From NCBI RefSeq assembly GCF_943373825.1, contig NZ_CALSBP010000002.1, forward strand, positions 1,353,501-1,417,500: a stretch of DNA of 64,000 nucleotides. The letters run 5' to 3'. Origin of the DNA: Aquimarina spinulae (GTDB lineage Bacteria; Bacteroidota; Bacteroidia; Flavobacteriales; Flavobacteriaceae). The position numbers and the translations under genes are program-made. Below, piece after piece: positions 36,026-45,792 of this stretch (position 1 is its first letter; the number at the start of each line of letters is the position of its first letter). The notes under the pieces were generated by a model. The model saw only the letters and a list, made by a program, of their open reading frames with translations, had not been told where the DNA came from and searched no databases.

Positions 36026-39000
36026 TTAAAAATCTACTGATAAACCAAATAATGCTTTACCAGGTATTGGGTAAAATCCTCTATCAATTCCTTGGCTATT
36101 ATTTGCAAAACTTCCTGCCTCAGGATCTAAACCATTATACTTAGTGAAAGTAAAATAATCATCCAGAGAAATGTAAACTCTTAACTTTCCTAAGCTAAGT
36201 TTATCTGTAATTGCTTGTGGAAAATTATACCCTAATTGTAATTGTTTAATTCTTAGATAAGAGCCATCTTCTACCATAAGATCGGTATCATATGCTTCAG
36301 CTATATTTGCAGCTCCCGGAAAAGATGCTATATCCCCTGGTCGTTGCCATCTATTATTAAAATAATCAACGGGTTTATTAGTTAATGGTCTAGAAGGACG
36401 ATGATATCCTGCAAAAATATCATTACCATATGTTCCTTGAAATAATACGTTTAGATCAAAGTTTTTATACCCCAAACTAATATTACCTCCAAACAATATA
36501 TCTGGATGTGGTGAACCAATCATAGTTTTATCATTAGAGGTAATACCAGGAACTCCATCGGTATCAACAAAAATAATTTCTCCTGTCTGAGGATCTATAC
36601 CATTGGTTTTAAATCCATAAAAATACCATACAGGAAAACCTTCTTCAAATCTTGTAATCGGTCTTCCTGGGATTGACGCGCCATTTAAAGCTCCTCCAAT
36701 AGATACTTCTGAAGTATTATTTTTTAATGTAGATAAGTTAAGGTTAATACCATAATCCAAACCTCCGTTGCTAGTGGTATTATAACCAATCTCAAATTCA
36801 AAACCTCTATTCGTAATTGTACCTGCATTAATTGCTCCTAATGTTCTACCTACGGACCCAGGTACTATAATATTACCATTAGAAACAATCAAATCTCTGG
36901 TAGTTTTACTATAATAATCTACAGAAAAGTTAAACTTATTATCTAATGCTTTTAAATCAAGACCAATGTCGAGTTGTTCTGAACGCTCCCATAATAATTG
37001 AGGGTTTGCCAAATCTCCAACTTGAGTACCACTTACGCCCTCATAAACTATTGGTACAACTCCAACATCGGTAGCAACACTTTGCCAGAATTGTAAATCT
37101 CCATTACCCGACAAGTTTGCATCACTTCCATTCTGTCCCCAGCTACCACGTAATTTGATGTGGTCAATTTTATTTGAATTCCAAAAATTTTCTTTAGAAA
37201 CCACCCAACCAACAGAAACTGCAGGAAAATATCCTCCTCTTTCATTTTTAGGAAAAACACTTGATTGGTCATATCGTAGTGACCCTTCTAATAAATATTT
37301 ATCTAAATAATCATACGATATTCTTCCAAAAACCGAAGTCATATTCTTCTGAAATATATTGCTCCCTATGATATCATTATCTCTGTTAGAAAAATCAAAA
37401 TATGCAAAATCATCAGTTCCTCTAGGAACATCAGCCCCTTGCAAATTATAAAATGGATTTTTGATTTTCTCGGCAGAATAGCCAAGTAAGCCAGTAAAAC
37501 TATGTTCTTCTAGATTCTTAGTATATCTTGCAAAATTTTCCCATAACCATCTTGAATTTCTGTTTATTGCATGCTTTAGACTTACAACAGAATTACTTGC
37601 TTCACTGGCAACATAATATACAGGTGTCCACCTTGTGTCAAATGAATTAGATCTTTCATAGCCAAATCTTGATGTAAATGATAAATCATTTGATAATTTT
37701 ATCTTTCCTTTAACAGAAAGTAAAACTCTATCGATATCTATTCCCCCTCTAAAAATATAGTTTGAAGATGCTACAGGGTTAATTATCTCTCCTGTAGTAT
37801 ACGTAGGATATCCATATACATTCCCATTTCTATCAAGCATTGCTGTGCCATCCTCAAGACCTGTCATTGCTCTTGGAGGAAGTGTGCCAGTATATATAAC
37901 GGGAGTTAACGGATCAATTAATAGTGCATGATTTACTACTCCTCTAAAAGAATCGTCCTCTGTAATTGGAGACTGCCCTGTATTAGAATACACAATATTA
38001 GTTCCTACTTCTAACCAATCTTTTATATCACTCTTAAGATTTGCTCTTAAAGTATATCTTTTGTACGATGAATTATTACCTACTATACCATCCTGATCTA
38101 AAAAAGACCCTGATAAAAAATACGTCGATCGTTCTGATCCCCCCGAAAAACTAAGGTCATGTTTCTGAATAAATGCATCTTGAAAGGTTTCATCAATCCA
38201 GTCTGTATCAATCCCATTATTTACTACAGTTGTATTGCCAGCTTCATTCGAATATGTTACAAATTGAGAAGCGTTCATTAGTTCCATTTTAGTTCTTAAA
38301 GTCTGTATTCCAATTTGTGAATTATAGCTAATAACTGATCGACCTTTTCTACCTTGTTTTGTAGTAACAATAACAACACCATTTGCACCCTGAGTACCGT
38401 AAATCGCTGAGGATGCAGCATCCTTTAATACTTCTATATTCGCAATATCGCTTGGAGCAATATTCTCTAAATTTGAAACTTTCATACCATCAACTATATA
38501 AAGAGGATCAGAATTCCCATTAGAGCCCGTACCACGAATCCTAACTTTTGATGCAGAACCAGGAGATCCTGACGAAGAAACAACTGTAACACCAGACACT
38601 CTACCTTGTAAAACTTGTTCTATACGTTGATTAGATGAATTTTCTATTTGTTTAAAATCAATACTAGAAATTGCTCCGGTAACTAAACTTTTTGCCCTGG
38701 TTCCGTACCCTACAACAATTACTTCTCCTAATTCTCCCGCATCTTCAATCAATGTAATATCTAATTTAGGTTGACCAGAATATACAACCTCTATATTAGC
38801 AAACCCCAAATAAGAAAACACTAAAGATTCTCCTTTAGATACTTCTAATTCATAGTTACCATCAAAATCGGTTTGAGTACCTCTATTTGTATTTTTTATA
38901 ATAATACTTGCTCCTGGTAAGGGTTCACCATCGGCGGTGGTAACTTTACCTGTTAACATCGCCTGTTGGGGTTCTTTTGATTCTGAAATCGTTTTCGTAC

Positions 39001-39379
39001 CCAACTCTTTTTTTCGTTTAGATATTACTATTTGCCGATCAATTATTTTATAAGTGAGATCTGTTTTTTGAAATACCCTATTTAGTATCTCTTTTACAGT
39101 AGATTGTTTAAGACGTAGTGTGATTTTTGTATTGGTTTTTACAATATCATCCTTATAAAAAAATATAAACTCGCTTTGAGAATGAATTTGATCAAACAGT
39201 TCTTCAAGAGTACCGTTTTTTAAGTTAATATCCAGCTTAGTTTGTGAATAAGAGTTATGTGCATACACACTTGTTAAGCCAAAACACAGGAATAAAATAA
39301 AAACTCTCATAAGGGTTAATAAAAAATTGTGTTTCTTCTTTTCAGACAAAAAAGAAACACTGTTAACTTTTTTATTCAT
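36026..39379 (-). CDS. SusC/RagA-type TonB-dependent transporter with STN domain
   Basis: An 1117-residue outer-membrane transporter. Order: signal/anchor region (~20-45), STN secretin-type signalling domain (~50-115), carboxypeptidase-D-like domain (~140-215, 'LTGKVTTADGEPLPGA...FDGNYEL'), TonB plug (~220-345, 'VVGYGTRAKS'), and the 22-strand barrel ending in Phe. The STN domain is the part that talks to a FecR anti-sigma factor, and the FecR and ECF sigma genes lie directly upstream, so this is a self-inducing transducer. Pairs with SusD downstream. Confidence 0.95.
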   Translation of the reverse strand: MNKKVNSVSFLSEKKKHNFLLTLMRVFILFLCFGLTSVYAHNSYSQTKLDINLKNGTLEELFDQIHSQSEFIFFYKDDIVKTNTKITLRLKQSTVKEILNRVFQKTDLTYKIIDRQIVISKRKKELGTKTISESKEPQQAMLTGKVTTADGEPLPGASIIIKNTNRGTQTDFDGNYELEVSKGESLVFSYLGFANIEVVYSGQPKLDITLIEDAGELGEVIVVGYGTRAKSLVTGAISSIDFKQIENSSNQRIEQVLQGRVSGVTVVSSSGSPGSASKVRIRGTGSNGNSDPLYIVDGMKVSNLENIAPSDIANIEVLKDAASSAIYGTQGANGVVIVTTKQGRKGRSVISYNSQIGIQTLRTKMELMNASQFVTYSNEAGNTTVVNNGIDTDWIDETFQDAFIQKHDLSFSGGSERSTYFLSGSFLDQDGIVGNNSSYKRYTLRANLKSDIKDWLEVGTNIVYSNTGQSPITEDDSFRGVVNHALLIDPLTPVIYTGTLPPRAMTGLEDGTAMLDRNGNVYGYPTYTTGEIINPVASSNYIFRGGIDIDRVLLSVKGKIKLSNDLSFTSRFGYERSNSFDTRWTPVYYVASEASNSVVSLKHAINRNSRWLWENFARYTKNLEEHSFTGLLGYSAEKIKNPFYNLQGADVPRGTDDFAYFDFSNRDNDIIGSNIFQKNMTSVFGRISYDYLDKYLLEGSLRYDQSSVFPKNERGGYFPAVSVGWVVSKENFWNSNKIDHIKLRGSWGQNGSDANLSGNGDLQFWQSVATDVGVVPIVYEGVSGTQVGDLANPQLLWERSEQLDIGLDLKALDNKFNFSVDYYSKTTRDLIVSNGNIIVPGSVGRTLGAINAGTITNRGFEFEIGYNTTSNGGLDYGINLNLSTLKNNTSEVSIGGALNGASIPGRPITRFEEGFPVWYFYGFKTNGIDPQTGEIIFVDTDGVPGITSNDKTMIGSPHPDILFGGNISLGYKNFDLNVLFQGTYGNDIFAGYHRPSRPLTNKPVDYFNNRWQRPGDIASFPGAANIAEAYDTDLMVEDGSYLRIKQLQLGYNFPQAITDKLSLGKLRVYISLDDYFTFTKYNGLDPEAGSFANNSQGIDRGFYPIPGKALFGLSVDF

Positions 39380-39404
39380 AATTTTGTTTTTTTATGCATT
39401 AAGT

Positions 39405-39420
39405 ATTGCGATATCGCAAT
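39405..39420. promoter_or_regulatory. 16-bp perfect palindrome in the susC leader
   Basis: ATTGCGATATCGCAAT, centred about 33 bp upstream of the SusC start codon. It may be an operator or an RNA element near the ribosome-binding region. Confidence 0.45.
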
Positions 39421-39431
39421 ATTTGATTTAG

Positions 39432-39459
39432 GTCAGAAAATGTTGCCGCATTTTCTGAC
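39432..39459. other. 11-bp hairpin between fecR and susC
   Basis: GTCAGAAAATG, a 6-nt loop, CATTTTCTGAC. The T-run follows it on the plus strand, where no gene is ending. On the minus strand, in the fecR-to-susC direction, there is no U-tract, so it is more likely a leader or processing structure than a terminator. Confidence 0.5.
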
Positions 39460-39515
39460 TTTTTTGTAATAGATTACAATCTCTTTGTCATTTCATATCA
39501 TATGGTTTTTGGTTT

Positions 39516-40523
39516 TTAGTTAATTACAAATTTTCCGTTTTCTATTTTGTATCTCAAATCTGTTGATTGTTTGAGAACTTCCATCACTTTTTCTACACTA
39601 TCTTTTAAATCTAAATGACCAGAGAAAGTCTGCATTTTAAGTTCTTCGCTCTCTATAGAAATTACAACATTATAATACCGGGAAAGCTTTTTAACTATCA
39701 TATCCATTCTTTCTTTTTTGAATATAAATTTACCATCACGCCACGACATATATTTGGTAACATCGACTCTCTTGCTCCTTATTTTTTTAGTTTTATTATT
39801 ATATACAGCGAGTGTTCCCGGAGTTATTTTTATACTTGATTTCCCAAAAATAGAATTCCCTTTATACTTTATCTCTACACTACCTCGTTCTAAAGCTGTA
39901 CTTGTATAATCATCATCATTATAACTGCTTACATTAAATACCGTACCTAAAACTTTAATATCGTAATCATCTGTAACCACATAAAATGGTTGCTTTTTGT
40001 TATGTTTTACATCAAAAATAGCTTCTCCTATAAGATGAACTTCTCTTTTATCTCCATTAAACACAACTGGATATGTAAGTTTCGAACCCGAATTAAGCCA
40101 TACTTTTGTACCTTCAGACAGAGTGATTTTAGTTCTCTTTCCAAAAGGAACAATAACTGTATTAAAAGTATTCTCTAACGATTGTTCTATTATTTTAGAA
40201 TCATTAATATCTACTTCTCCTCCAGAGCTAGAATACGTGACACTTGATGTTTTTTCTGTAATTTTCACTTCCTCTTTATCATTTAAAACCAACTTTACGT
40301 CTCCATCTTTATCAATATTAATATCTGTAGCATCAACATAGTTTTTTATTGCAGATGAATTCTGAAAGGTATTGGTATGCTTAACAGAAAAAAATATAAT
40401 TGTAATTGCTGCAGCAACACCTATATAATATCCTAGTCGTCTCTTTTTCTTTTTATTACGATATTCTGTAACAGACGTATTTATTTTATTTTTTAAAATT
40501 CTTTTTTCTTCTTCGGTTAACAT
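39516..40523 (-). CDS. FecR-family anti-sigma factor
   Basis: A 335-residue single-pass membrane regulator. A short cytoplasmic segment (1-26) is followed by a membrane helix (~27-46), a periplasmic FecR domain (~125-215, 'VPFGKRTKITLSEGTKVWLNSGSKLTYP') and a C-terminal DUF4974-type domain (~265-335). It should hold the ECF sigma factor until the STN domain of the neighbouring SusC signals substrate. It lies between the sigma and SusC genes on the same strand. Confidence 0.93.
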   Translation of the reverse strand: MLTEEEKRILKNKINTSVTEYRNKKKKRRLGYYIGVAAAITIIFFSVKHTNTFQNSSAIKNYVDATDINIDKDGDVKLVLNDKEEVKITEKTSSVTYSSSGGEVDINDSKIIEQSLENTFNTVIVPFGKRTKITLSEGTKVWLNSGSKLTYPVVFNGDKREVHLIGEAIFDVKHNKKQPFYVVTDDYDIKVLGTVFNVSSYNDDDYTSTALERGSVEIKYKGNSIFGKSSIKITPGTLAVYNNKTKKIRSKRVDVTKYMSWRDGKFIFKKERMDMIVKKLSRYYNVVISIESEELKMQTFSGHLDLKDSVEKVMEVLKQSTDLRYKIENGKFVIN

Positions 40524-40709
40524 TTTGGGAAGATTTTAATATCAATTATACTATTTTATGTTTTTATCTAGCACATTATTATACTATAGCATTTGGTAAA
40601 ACTTAATGATGAAATAACAAATTCAGCACCTTACCATATTATAAAAGCATCAAAACCAAAAAACATAGACAAAAAATTATCTTTTTTGTTTTTTTAATTT
40701 TTGTTTAAC

Positions 40710-41258
40710 TCAAATCTCATTTCTCAATTTTTTTACCGCTCTGTAGATAAGTGTACGTACCGATTCTATAGAAATCCCCATGATCGCGGCAATCTCTTCG
40801 TATGATTTTTTTTCATCAAATTTTAAGGATAATCCTTTTCGTTGTCTACTAGAAAGAGATGTTAAAGCAGCAGAAAGTTTTGCTTCAATTTCTGATGTGT
40901 TTTCTGACTGAATAATAATTTCTTCTATCGACTTGTATTCAGATCTAATTTCATTTTTTTTCTCTTCTGTTGAGAATAGACTAAGTTTTGATTTAAATTT
41001 TCTATTGATCTTTCTTTTCAAAGATTTAAAAAGATAATATTTTACATTATCAACATCAGAAAGTTTTTTACGGTATTTGTAAATATCTAAAAATAGATCA
41101 TGGATGCAATCCTTAACATAGTCTGTATCCTTGGTATGTTGAATACCAAATTCATAAAGTGCATCTATATATTTGTCATATAGTTGATTAAAAGCATCTA
41201 AATCCCCTAATTTAACTTTTGTCCACAATACAGAATCTATAGTTTTAACAGATTGCAT
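40710..41258 (-). CDS. ECF-type RNA polymerase sigma factor
   Basis: A 182-residue sigma-70 family factor with region 2 (~20-85, 'LYDKYIDALYEFGIQ') and region 4 (~120-178, 'LSSRQRKGLSLKFDEKKSYEEIA' and the HTH after it). It is the type encoded beside FecR and SusC in Bacteroidota. It should switch on the SusC/SusD genes and perhaps the GH3 gene. Located 186 bp upstream of fecR on the same strand. Confidence 0.94.
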   Translation of the reverse strand: MQSVKTIDSVLWTKVKLGDLDAFNQLYDKYIDALYEFGIQHTKDTDYVKDCIHDLFLDIYKYRKKLSDVDNVKYYLFKSLKRKINRKFKSKLSLFSTEEKKNEIRSEYKSIEEIIIQSENTSEIEAKLSAALTSLSSRQRKGLSLKFDEKKSYEEIAAIMGISIESVRTLIYRAVKKLRNEI

Positions 41259-41368
41259 TTAAAATAGTTTAAGCGTTTATGAATTCCTGAATAAATAATT
41301 TATTTTCAAAGCATTAAGAATATTTTTTTAACATTAAATTAACAAAAACAATTCTAATAAAAAAATCT

Positions 41369-43654
41369 TTACGGTTCTTGTAGCTCTTTTTCAAGTACTA
41401 TTTTTTTAGAAAGGGGGCCAATCATTATTTCAAATTCTCCACTTTCTGCAATCCATTCATTATTTTCATTAACAAACTTTAAATCATCAATTCCAATCGT
41501 AAATGAAACTGTTTTCATTTCTCCTGGTTGAAGTTCTATTTTTTTAAATCTTTTTAGAGCTTTTACCTCAGGTGTAATACTTGCATACATATCTTTAAGA
41601 TATAGTTGCACCACTTCTTTTCCGGTTCTTACTCCAGTATTTTGAACATCTACAGTTATTTGAATCGCGTCTTCTTTATTAATAAATATCTTATCCAGTT
41701 TTAAATTTTTATAGCCAAAAGTTGTGTATGATAACCCATATCCAAACTCATATTGTGGATTATAACTTTTTTGATAATCTGCATCATCATTTTGCTCTTC
41801 ATCTCCCAAACTTTCTGTATATTTTCTATTATATTTTTGTAGAGAATTTGTGTATCTGGGATAATTATAAGGTAGTTTTCCACTTGGATTTATATCTCCA
41901 TAAACAATATCTACCAAAGCACGCGCCCCTTCATTTCCTGGAAGATAACATTGCAAAACGGCATTCATATCGTTTTCAAATTGACTTATGATTCTTGGTC
42001 TTCCTTCATTAAGGATTAGTATAATCGGTTTATTTAGCTTAGCTAATGCTTGTGCTAATTTGATCTGGGGTTCTGTGATCATCAAATCATTAATATCTCC
42101 CGGGGTCTCTGTATAGTTATGCTCGCCTAAACATAAAACAATATAATCTGCATTACTGGCAAGTGAAACAGATTTGGCAATATCAACCTCTTTAAAAATA
42201 GATACCCCAGGCGTATATACTAGATTTTGCTCTCCTACTTTATTTTTAAATGCTTCTAAAATTGTAAGTTTATCGTTTGCATATTCATCACTTTTTTCCC
42301 CTTGCCATGTGTATGACCATCCACCATTAAGGTATTGCATACTGTTAGCAGTTGGCCCTGTTATCAGTACCTTACTTTCTTTAGCAATAGGAAGTATTTT
42401 ATCTGTGTTTTTTAGTAGAGTAATAGACTCAGATGCGGCGATATACGACATTGCTATCGAAGAAGGAGAACCAAAATCAGGATAATCTTCAGGGTTGGTA
42501 ATCGGTGTTCTAAATAAATCTAATTCAAACTTCACTCTCAGAATTCTACTTACCGCATCATCTATTCTAGACATAGGTACTTCGCCGTCACTCACCAAAG
42601 AAAATAACTCTTCAAAAAAAGAGTAATTCTCTGGCACCATACTCATATCAATTCCTGCCATAACTGATTTCTTAACAGCTTCACGCATAGTAGAAGCTAC
42701 CTTATGACGAGTATGTAAGTAAATTATATCTTGCCAATCTGTTACCACAAAACCTTTAAAATCTAATTCACCTTTTAGAATCTCTGTTATCATTTTTTTA
42801 CTAGCATGAACAGGAGTACCATTAATCTCTCCAGAGCTAATCATAACACTTTTGGCTCCAGCATTTATACTATTCTCATATATGGGTAAATCATATTGTC
42901 TAAGTACTCTTTCAGGAATAATGCTTGGGGTCCTGTCTTTTCCTGTAGTTGTACTTCCATATCCAATATAATGCTTAAGACAGGCAGCTACTTTATCAGA
43001 TGCACCAACATCATTTCCCTGAAAACCTTTTACCATTGCTACAGCCATTTGTGAAGACAAGTACGTATCCTCCCCAAAGGATTCCCAAAGCCTTGACCAG
43101 GCTGGATGTCGTGGCAAATCTAAATCAGGAGAAAAAACCCAGGGTATCGAAGATGCTCTGGTCTCATAAGCAGCAATAGCTGTACATTTTTCAACCAATT
43201 CGGCATCCCATGTTGCGGCCAAACCTATTTGTTGAGGAAATAAAACGGCTCCATCTGTATAACTTGCTCCATGAATAGCATCTATTCCATAAATAATTGG
43301 AATTTTCTTATCGGTCTGATTAGTTTCTGCCAAAATTTCATTTAAAATTGCATTCCACCTTTTCGGTTTTGGAGCTCCTGGATTAGGTGTATTAAGTATC
43401 GAACCAATCTTATATTTATGAATCGCTTCTCTTAATTTATTTTTGTCCAGTATTCCTGGTTGCCCCTCTTTTTCTAGTGCAGTAATTGTAATTTGAGTCA
43501 TTTGACCAATTTTCTCTTCCAAAGTCATACTTGATAATAGTTTAGATACTTTGGCATCAATTGGATCAGAAGGAACATCCTCTTGTTTTTTAAATGAGCA
43601 AGATGATAATAGAGCTACACTTAATAGCATAGTAATAATTGTACTAATTCTCAT
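41369..43654 (-). CDS. GH3 beta-glucosidase, lipoprotein
   Basis: A 761-residue glycoside hydrolase of family 3, removing non-reducing-end beta-glucosyl (or related) residues. The catalytic Asp is in 'FVVTDWQDI', the substrate-binding 'KHYIGYG' is present, and the C-terminal half has the (alpha/beta)6 sandwich and fibronectin III-like domain ('GKEVVQLYLKD'). I start at ATG43654, because it gives a clean lipoprotein signal (LLSSC); the frame is open 18 codons further upstream to 43708, but that extension disturbs the signal. It is the first gene of the PUL. Confidence 0.92.
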   Translation of the reverse strand: MRISTIITMLLSVALLSSCSFKKQEDVPSDPIDAKVSKLLSSMTLEEKIGQMTQITITALEKEGQPGILDKNKLREAIHKYKIGSILNTPNPGAPKPKRWNAILNEILAETNQTDKKIPIIYGIDAIHGASYTDGAVLFPQQIGLAATWDAELVEKCTAIAAYETRASSIPWVFSPDLDLPRHPAWSRLWESFGEDTYLSSQMAVAMVKGFQGNDVGASDKVAACLKHYIGYGSTTTGKDRTPSIIPERVLRQYDLPIYENSINAGAKSVMISSGEINGTPVHASKKMITEILKGELDFKGFVVTDWQDIIYLHTRHKVASTMREAVKKSVMAGIDMSMVPENYSFFEELFSLVSDGEVPMSRIDDAVSRILRVKFELDLFRTPITNPEDYPDFGSPSSIAMSYIAASESITLLKNTDKILPIAKESKVLITGPTANSMQYLNGGWSYTWQGEKSDEYANDKLTILEAFKNKVGEQNLVYTPGVSIFKEVDIAKSVSLASNADYIVLCLGEHNYTETPGDINDLMITEPQIKLAQALAKLNKPIILILNEGRPRIISQFENDMNAVLQCYLPGNEGARALVDIVYGDINPSGKLPYNYPRYTNSLQKYNRKYTESLGDEEQNDDADYQKSYNPQYEFGYGLSYTTFGYKNLKLDKIFINKEDAIQITVDVQNTGVRTGKEVVQLYLKDMYASITPEVKALKRFKKIELQPGEMKTVSFTIGIDDLKFVNENNEWIAESGEFEIMIGPLSKKIVLEKELQEP

Positions 43655-43926
43655 ATTTGGTGATATATTATTAATTCGTAAACATTTATAAAAGAGTACT
43701 TGTTTCAAGAAACATAGACACTATTCTTAAAGTTTTTTTAAAGAATCATCAAAAATATCACTTGTATTATATCAAAATTGTAGAAAATCATATGGTAATT
43801 TTATGCATAATTTTTCTGAATATACTTTATATATTTCTGTAATAATTACGTATAAATACCTATACAATTTACTTCAAAAATTCTCTACCTTTAAACTACA
43901 CAAAATGAACCAACTTTACTACTGCT
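43655..43926. other. divergent intergenic region before the GH3 gene
   Basis: About 270 bp, AT-rich. Promoters for the GH3 gene (minus) and the membrane protein (plus) should lie here. TACCTTTA near 43885-43900 is one base from TAnnTTTG but lacks a clear -33 element. Confidence 0.35.
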
Positions 43927-44865
43927 ATGGATATTAACCAAACACTATCCAATCTTATTAAAAATGATAAAACCTGGGTTATTATCATCTCTTTGATTAT
44001 TATCATTCTGGGGTTTAGTAACATACTAGTGGCACCAGCTATTGATTTTTTATCTAATATTAATGGAGATATGATGCTGGGTCTTGGCGTTGCCATGGAG
44101 TTAAAAAGTATTACTACAGGTATTGACAATTCTGGTATCCTCTTAGTTGGGGGACTGGCAACAGAGCTTTCTGATATTTTTACACGAGCAATCAATTATT
44201 TAACCTTTGCAAATATTGTAATTGCAGTTCAAACCATATTGGTAAATATGGGTAAATCATTACTGTTTAAAGTACTCCCTGTGATTTTTCTTATGGGTAT
44301 ATTCTTTGAAAAATATAAAAAAACAGCTTTAAAACTGCTTATTATAGCATTGCTTATCAACCCGGGACTTTCTTTATATGTTAATGGAATACACTATGTA
44401 TCTGACACTATGGAATTAAGTCTTGGTTCTTCGTTACATGAGCATCTTTCATCTATTAAGAACAAATATGAAGCAAAGAAAAAGCACATCAAATCAAAAC
44501 AAGAAGCTCGAAAAAACAGACAATTAAAGAAAGCTAAAGAAAAAGGTCGTAAAGGTATAGGCATTTTTAAAAAAGTTGAAGATGCAGTTGTTGATAAAGT
44601 CGAAGATGTTAGTGTTGATGCAGAAGAAGGATTTTCTGAAGCTTTTGCAATCTTAAAAGAAGGTAAAAAAGAATTGATGAAACTTATCATAAACATGATT
44701 AGTAACCTCATTGTTCTTTTTCTTATTTTACCACTATTATATTTTTATATCATGAGTTTCTTACTTAAGAAGTTCTTTCATTTTTCTGGATTAAGTAAAA
44801 TTGAAGAAGCCCAAGAGGAAAATTTAAAAAAACTTGGCAAAGATCTAACCCATGATCCACATTAA
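43927..44865 (+). CDS. membrane protein with charged helical insertion, unknown family
   Basis: A 312-residue protein. Hydrophobic helices lie near 18-38, 90-110, 118-155 and 250-280. Between them (~178-235) is a very charged Lys/Arg-rich helical region ('SKQEARKNRQLKKAKEKG') followed by an acidic stretch, probably cytoplasmic. I do not recognise the family. It is 49 bp upstream of the GH25 lysozyme gene on the same strand and may be co-transcribed with it, which hints at an envelope role, but nothing in the sequence proves it. Confidence 0.72.
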   Translation: MDINQTLSNLIKNDKTWVIIISLIIIILGFSNILVAPAIDFLSNINGDMMLGLGVAMELKSITTGIDNSGILLVGGLATELSDIFTRAINYLTFANIVIAVQTILVNMGKSLLFKVLPVIFLMGIFFEKYKKTALKLLIIALLINPGLSLYVNGIHYVSDTMELSLGSSLHEHLSSIKNKYEAKKKHIKSKQEARKNRQLKKAKEKGRKGIGIFKKVEDAVVDKVEDVSVDAEEGFSEAFAILKEGKKELMKLIINMISNLIVLFLILPLLYFYIMSFLLKKFFHFSGLSKIEEAQEENLKKLGKDLTHDPH

Positions 44866-44914
44866 CCTAAAATTTAAACAATTAAATACTTTTAAGACTT
44901 AACCAATAGAATTC

Positions 44915-45646
44915 ATGAAAAAAATTACCATTCAACTTTTTATACTATCGTTAGTACTGTTTTCTTGTGCAACAGACAAAAACAATTTGTGTACTTCAGA
45001 AAACCAAAGACTCGAAACGGACCCTTCTATCTTAGGAATGGATGTATCTCATTTTCAAGGAGATATCAAATGGAATGATATTAAGAAAGACGGTGTTAAT
45101 TTTGTATACATCAAAGCTACAGAAGGTGATGATTTTAAAGATCCAATGTTTAAAACAAACAGAGCAGCTGCAAAAAGTAAGTGTATCTACCGGGGTGCTT
45201 ATCATTTTTATCAAACCGGTTACGACCCTACAAAGCAAGCTCAAAATTTTATAGCTGCAGTAGGCACATTAGAACCGGGAGATTTACCTCCTGTTTTAGA
45301 TCTAGAAGAATTAGGGATTCAAGCCCCTGTTACTAAAAAAGAATATCAAAAAAACACCTTACTCTGGTTACAAACAGTAGAAAAGGAATGGGGAGTAACT
45401 CCAATTATCTATTCTAATTATTATTTTGGTGTTAAATACCTTGACCATCCCGATTTTGCCAAATATAAATTGTGGATTGCAGCGTATACCAAAAAAGCTC
45501 CAAAAGTTCCTAACACCTGGAAAAGTGAAGGCTGGATTATCTGGCAACGTACAGATCTTAAAAATTTAAAAGGAATCAAAGGCGATGTCGATTATGATCT
45601 ATTTCATGGCAATGCTGAAGCATTTAGAAAACTATTGAAAAAATAG
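44915..45646 (+). CDS. GH25 lysozyme-like lipoprotein
   Basis: A 243-residue lipoprotein (lipobox ending Cys18) with a complete glycoside hydrolase family 25 domain (~40-240). The family Asp is in 'GMDVSHFQG' (Asp43) and the D-x-E pair is Asp129 and Glu131 in 'VLDLEE'. It should cleave the MurNAc-GlcNAc bond of peptidoglycan. Its outer location suggests either cell-wall turnover or attack on other bacteria. It follows the membrane protein gene by 49 bp. Confidence 0.92.
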   Translation: MKKITIQLFILSLVLFSCATDKNNLCTSENQRLETDPSILGMDVSHFQGDIKWNDIKKDGVNFVYIKATEGDDFKDPMFKTNRAAAKSKCIYRGAYHFYQTGYDPTKQAQNFIAAVGTLEPGDLPPVLDLEELGIQAPVTKKEYQKNTLLWLQTVEKEWGVTPIIYSNYYFGVKYLDHPDFAKYKLWIAAYTKKAPKVPNTWKSEGWIIWQRTDLKNLKGIKGDVDYDLFHGNAEAFRKLLKK

Positions 45647-45792
45647 TACTCTGCATACCTAATTGTAGTTCTTAATTAGACAAAACTGCTTATATAGCTT
45701 ATCATTTTAAAGGAGATATAACAATTCTTATCATCTTAAATAAATTATATTTACCTTTCGAAACACACAAAACACTATCTAAAATTAATATC

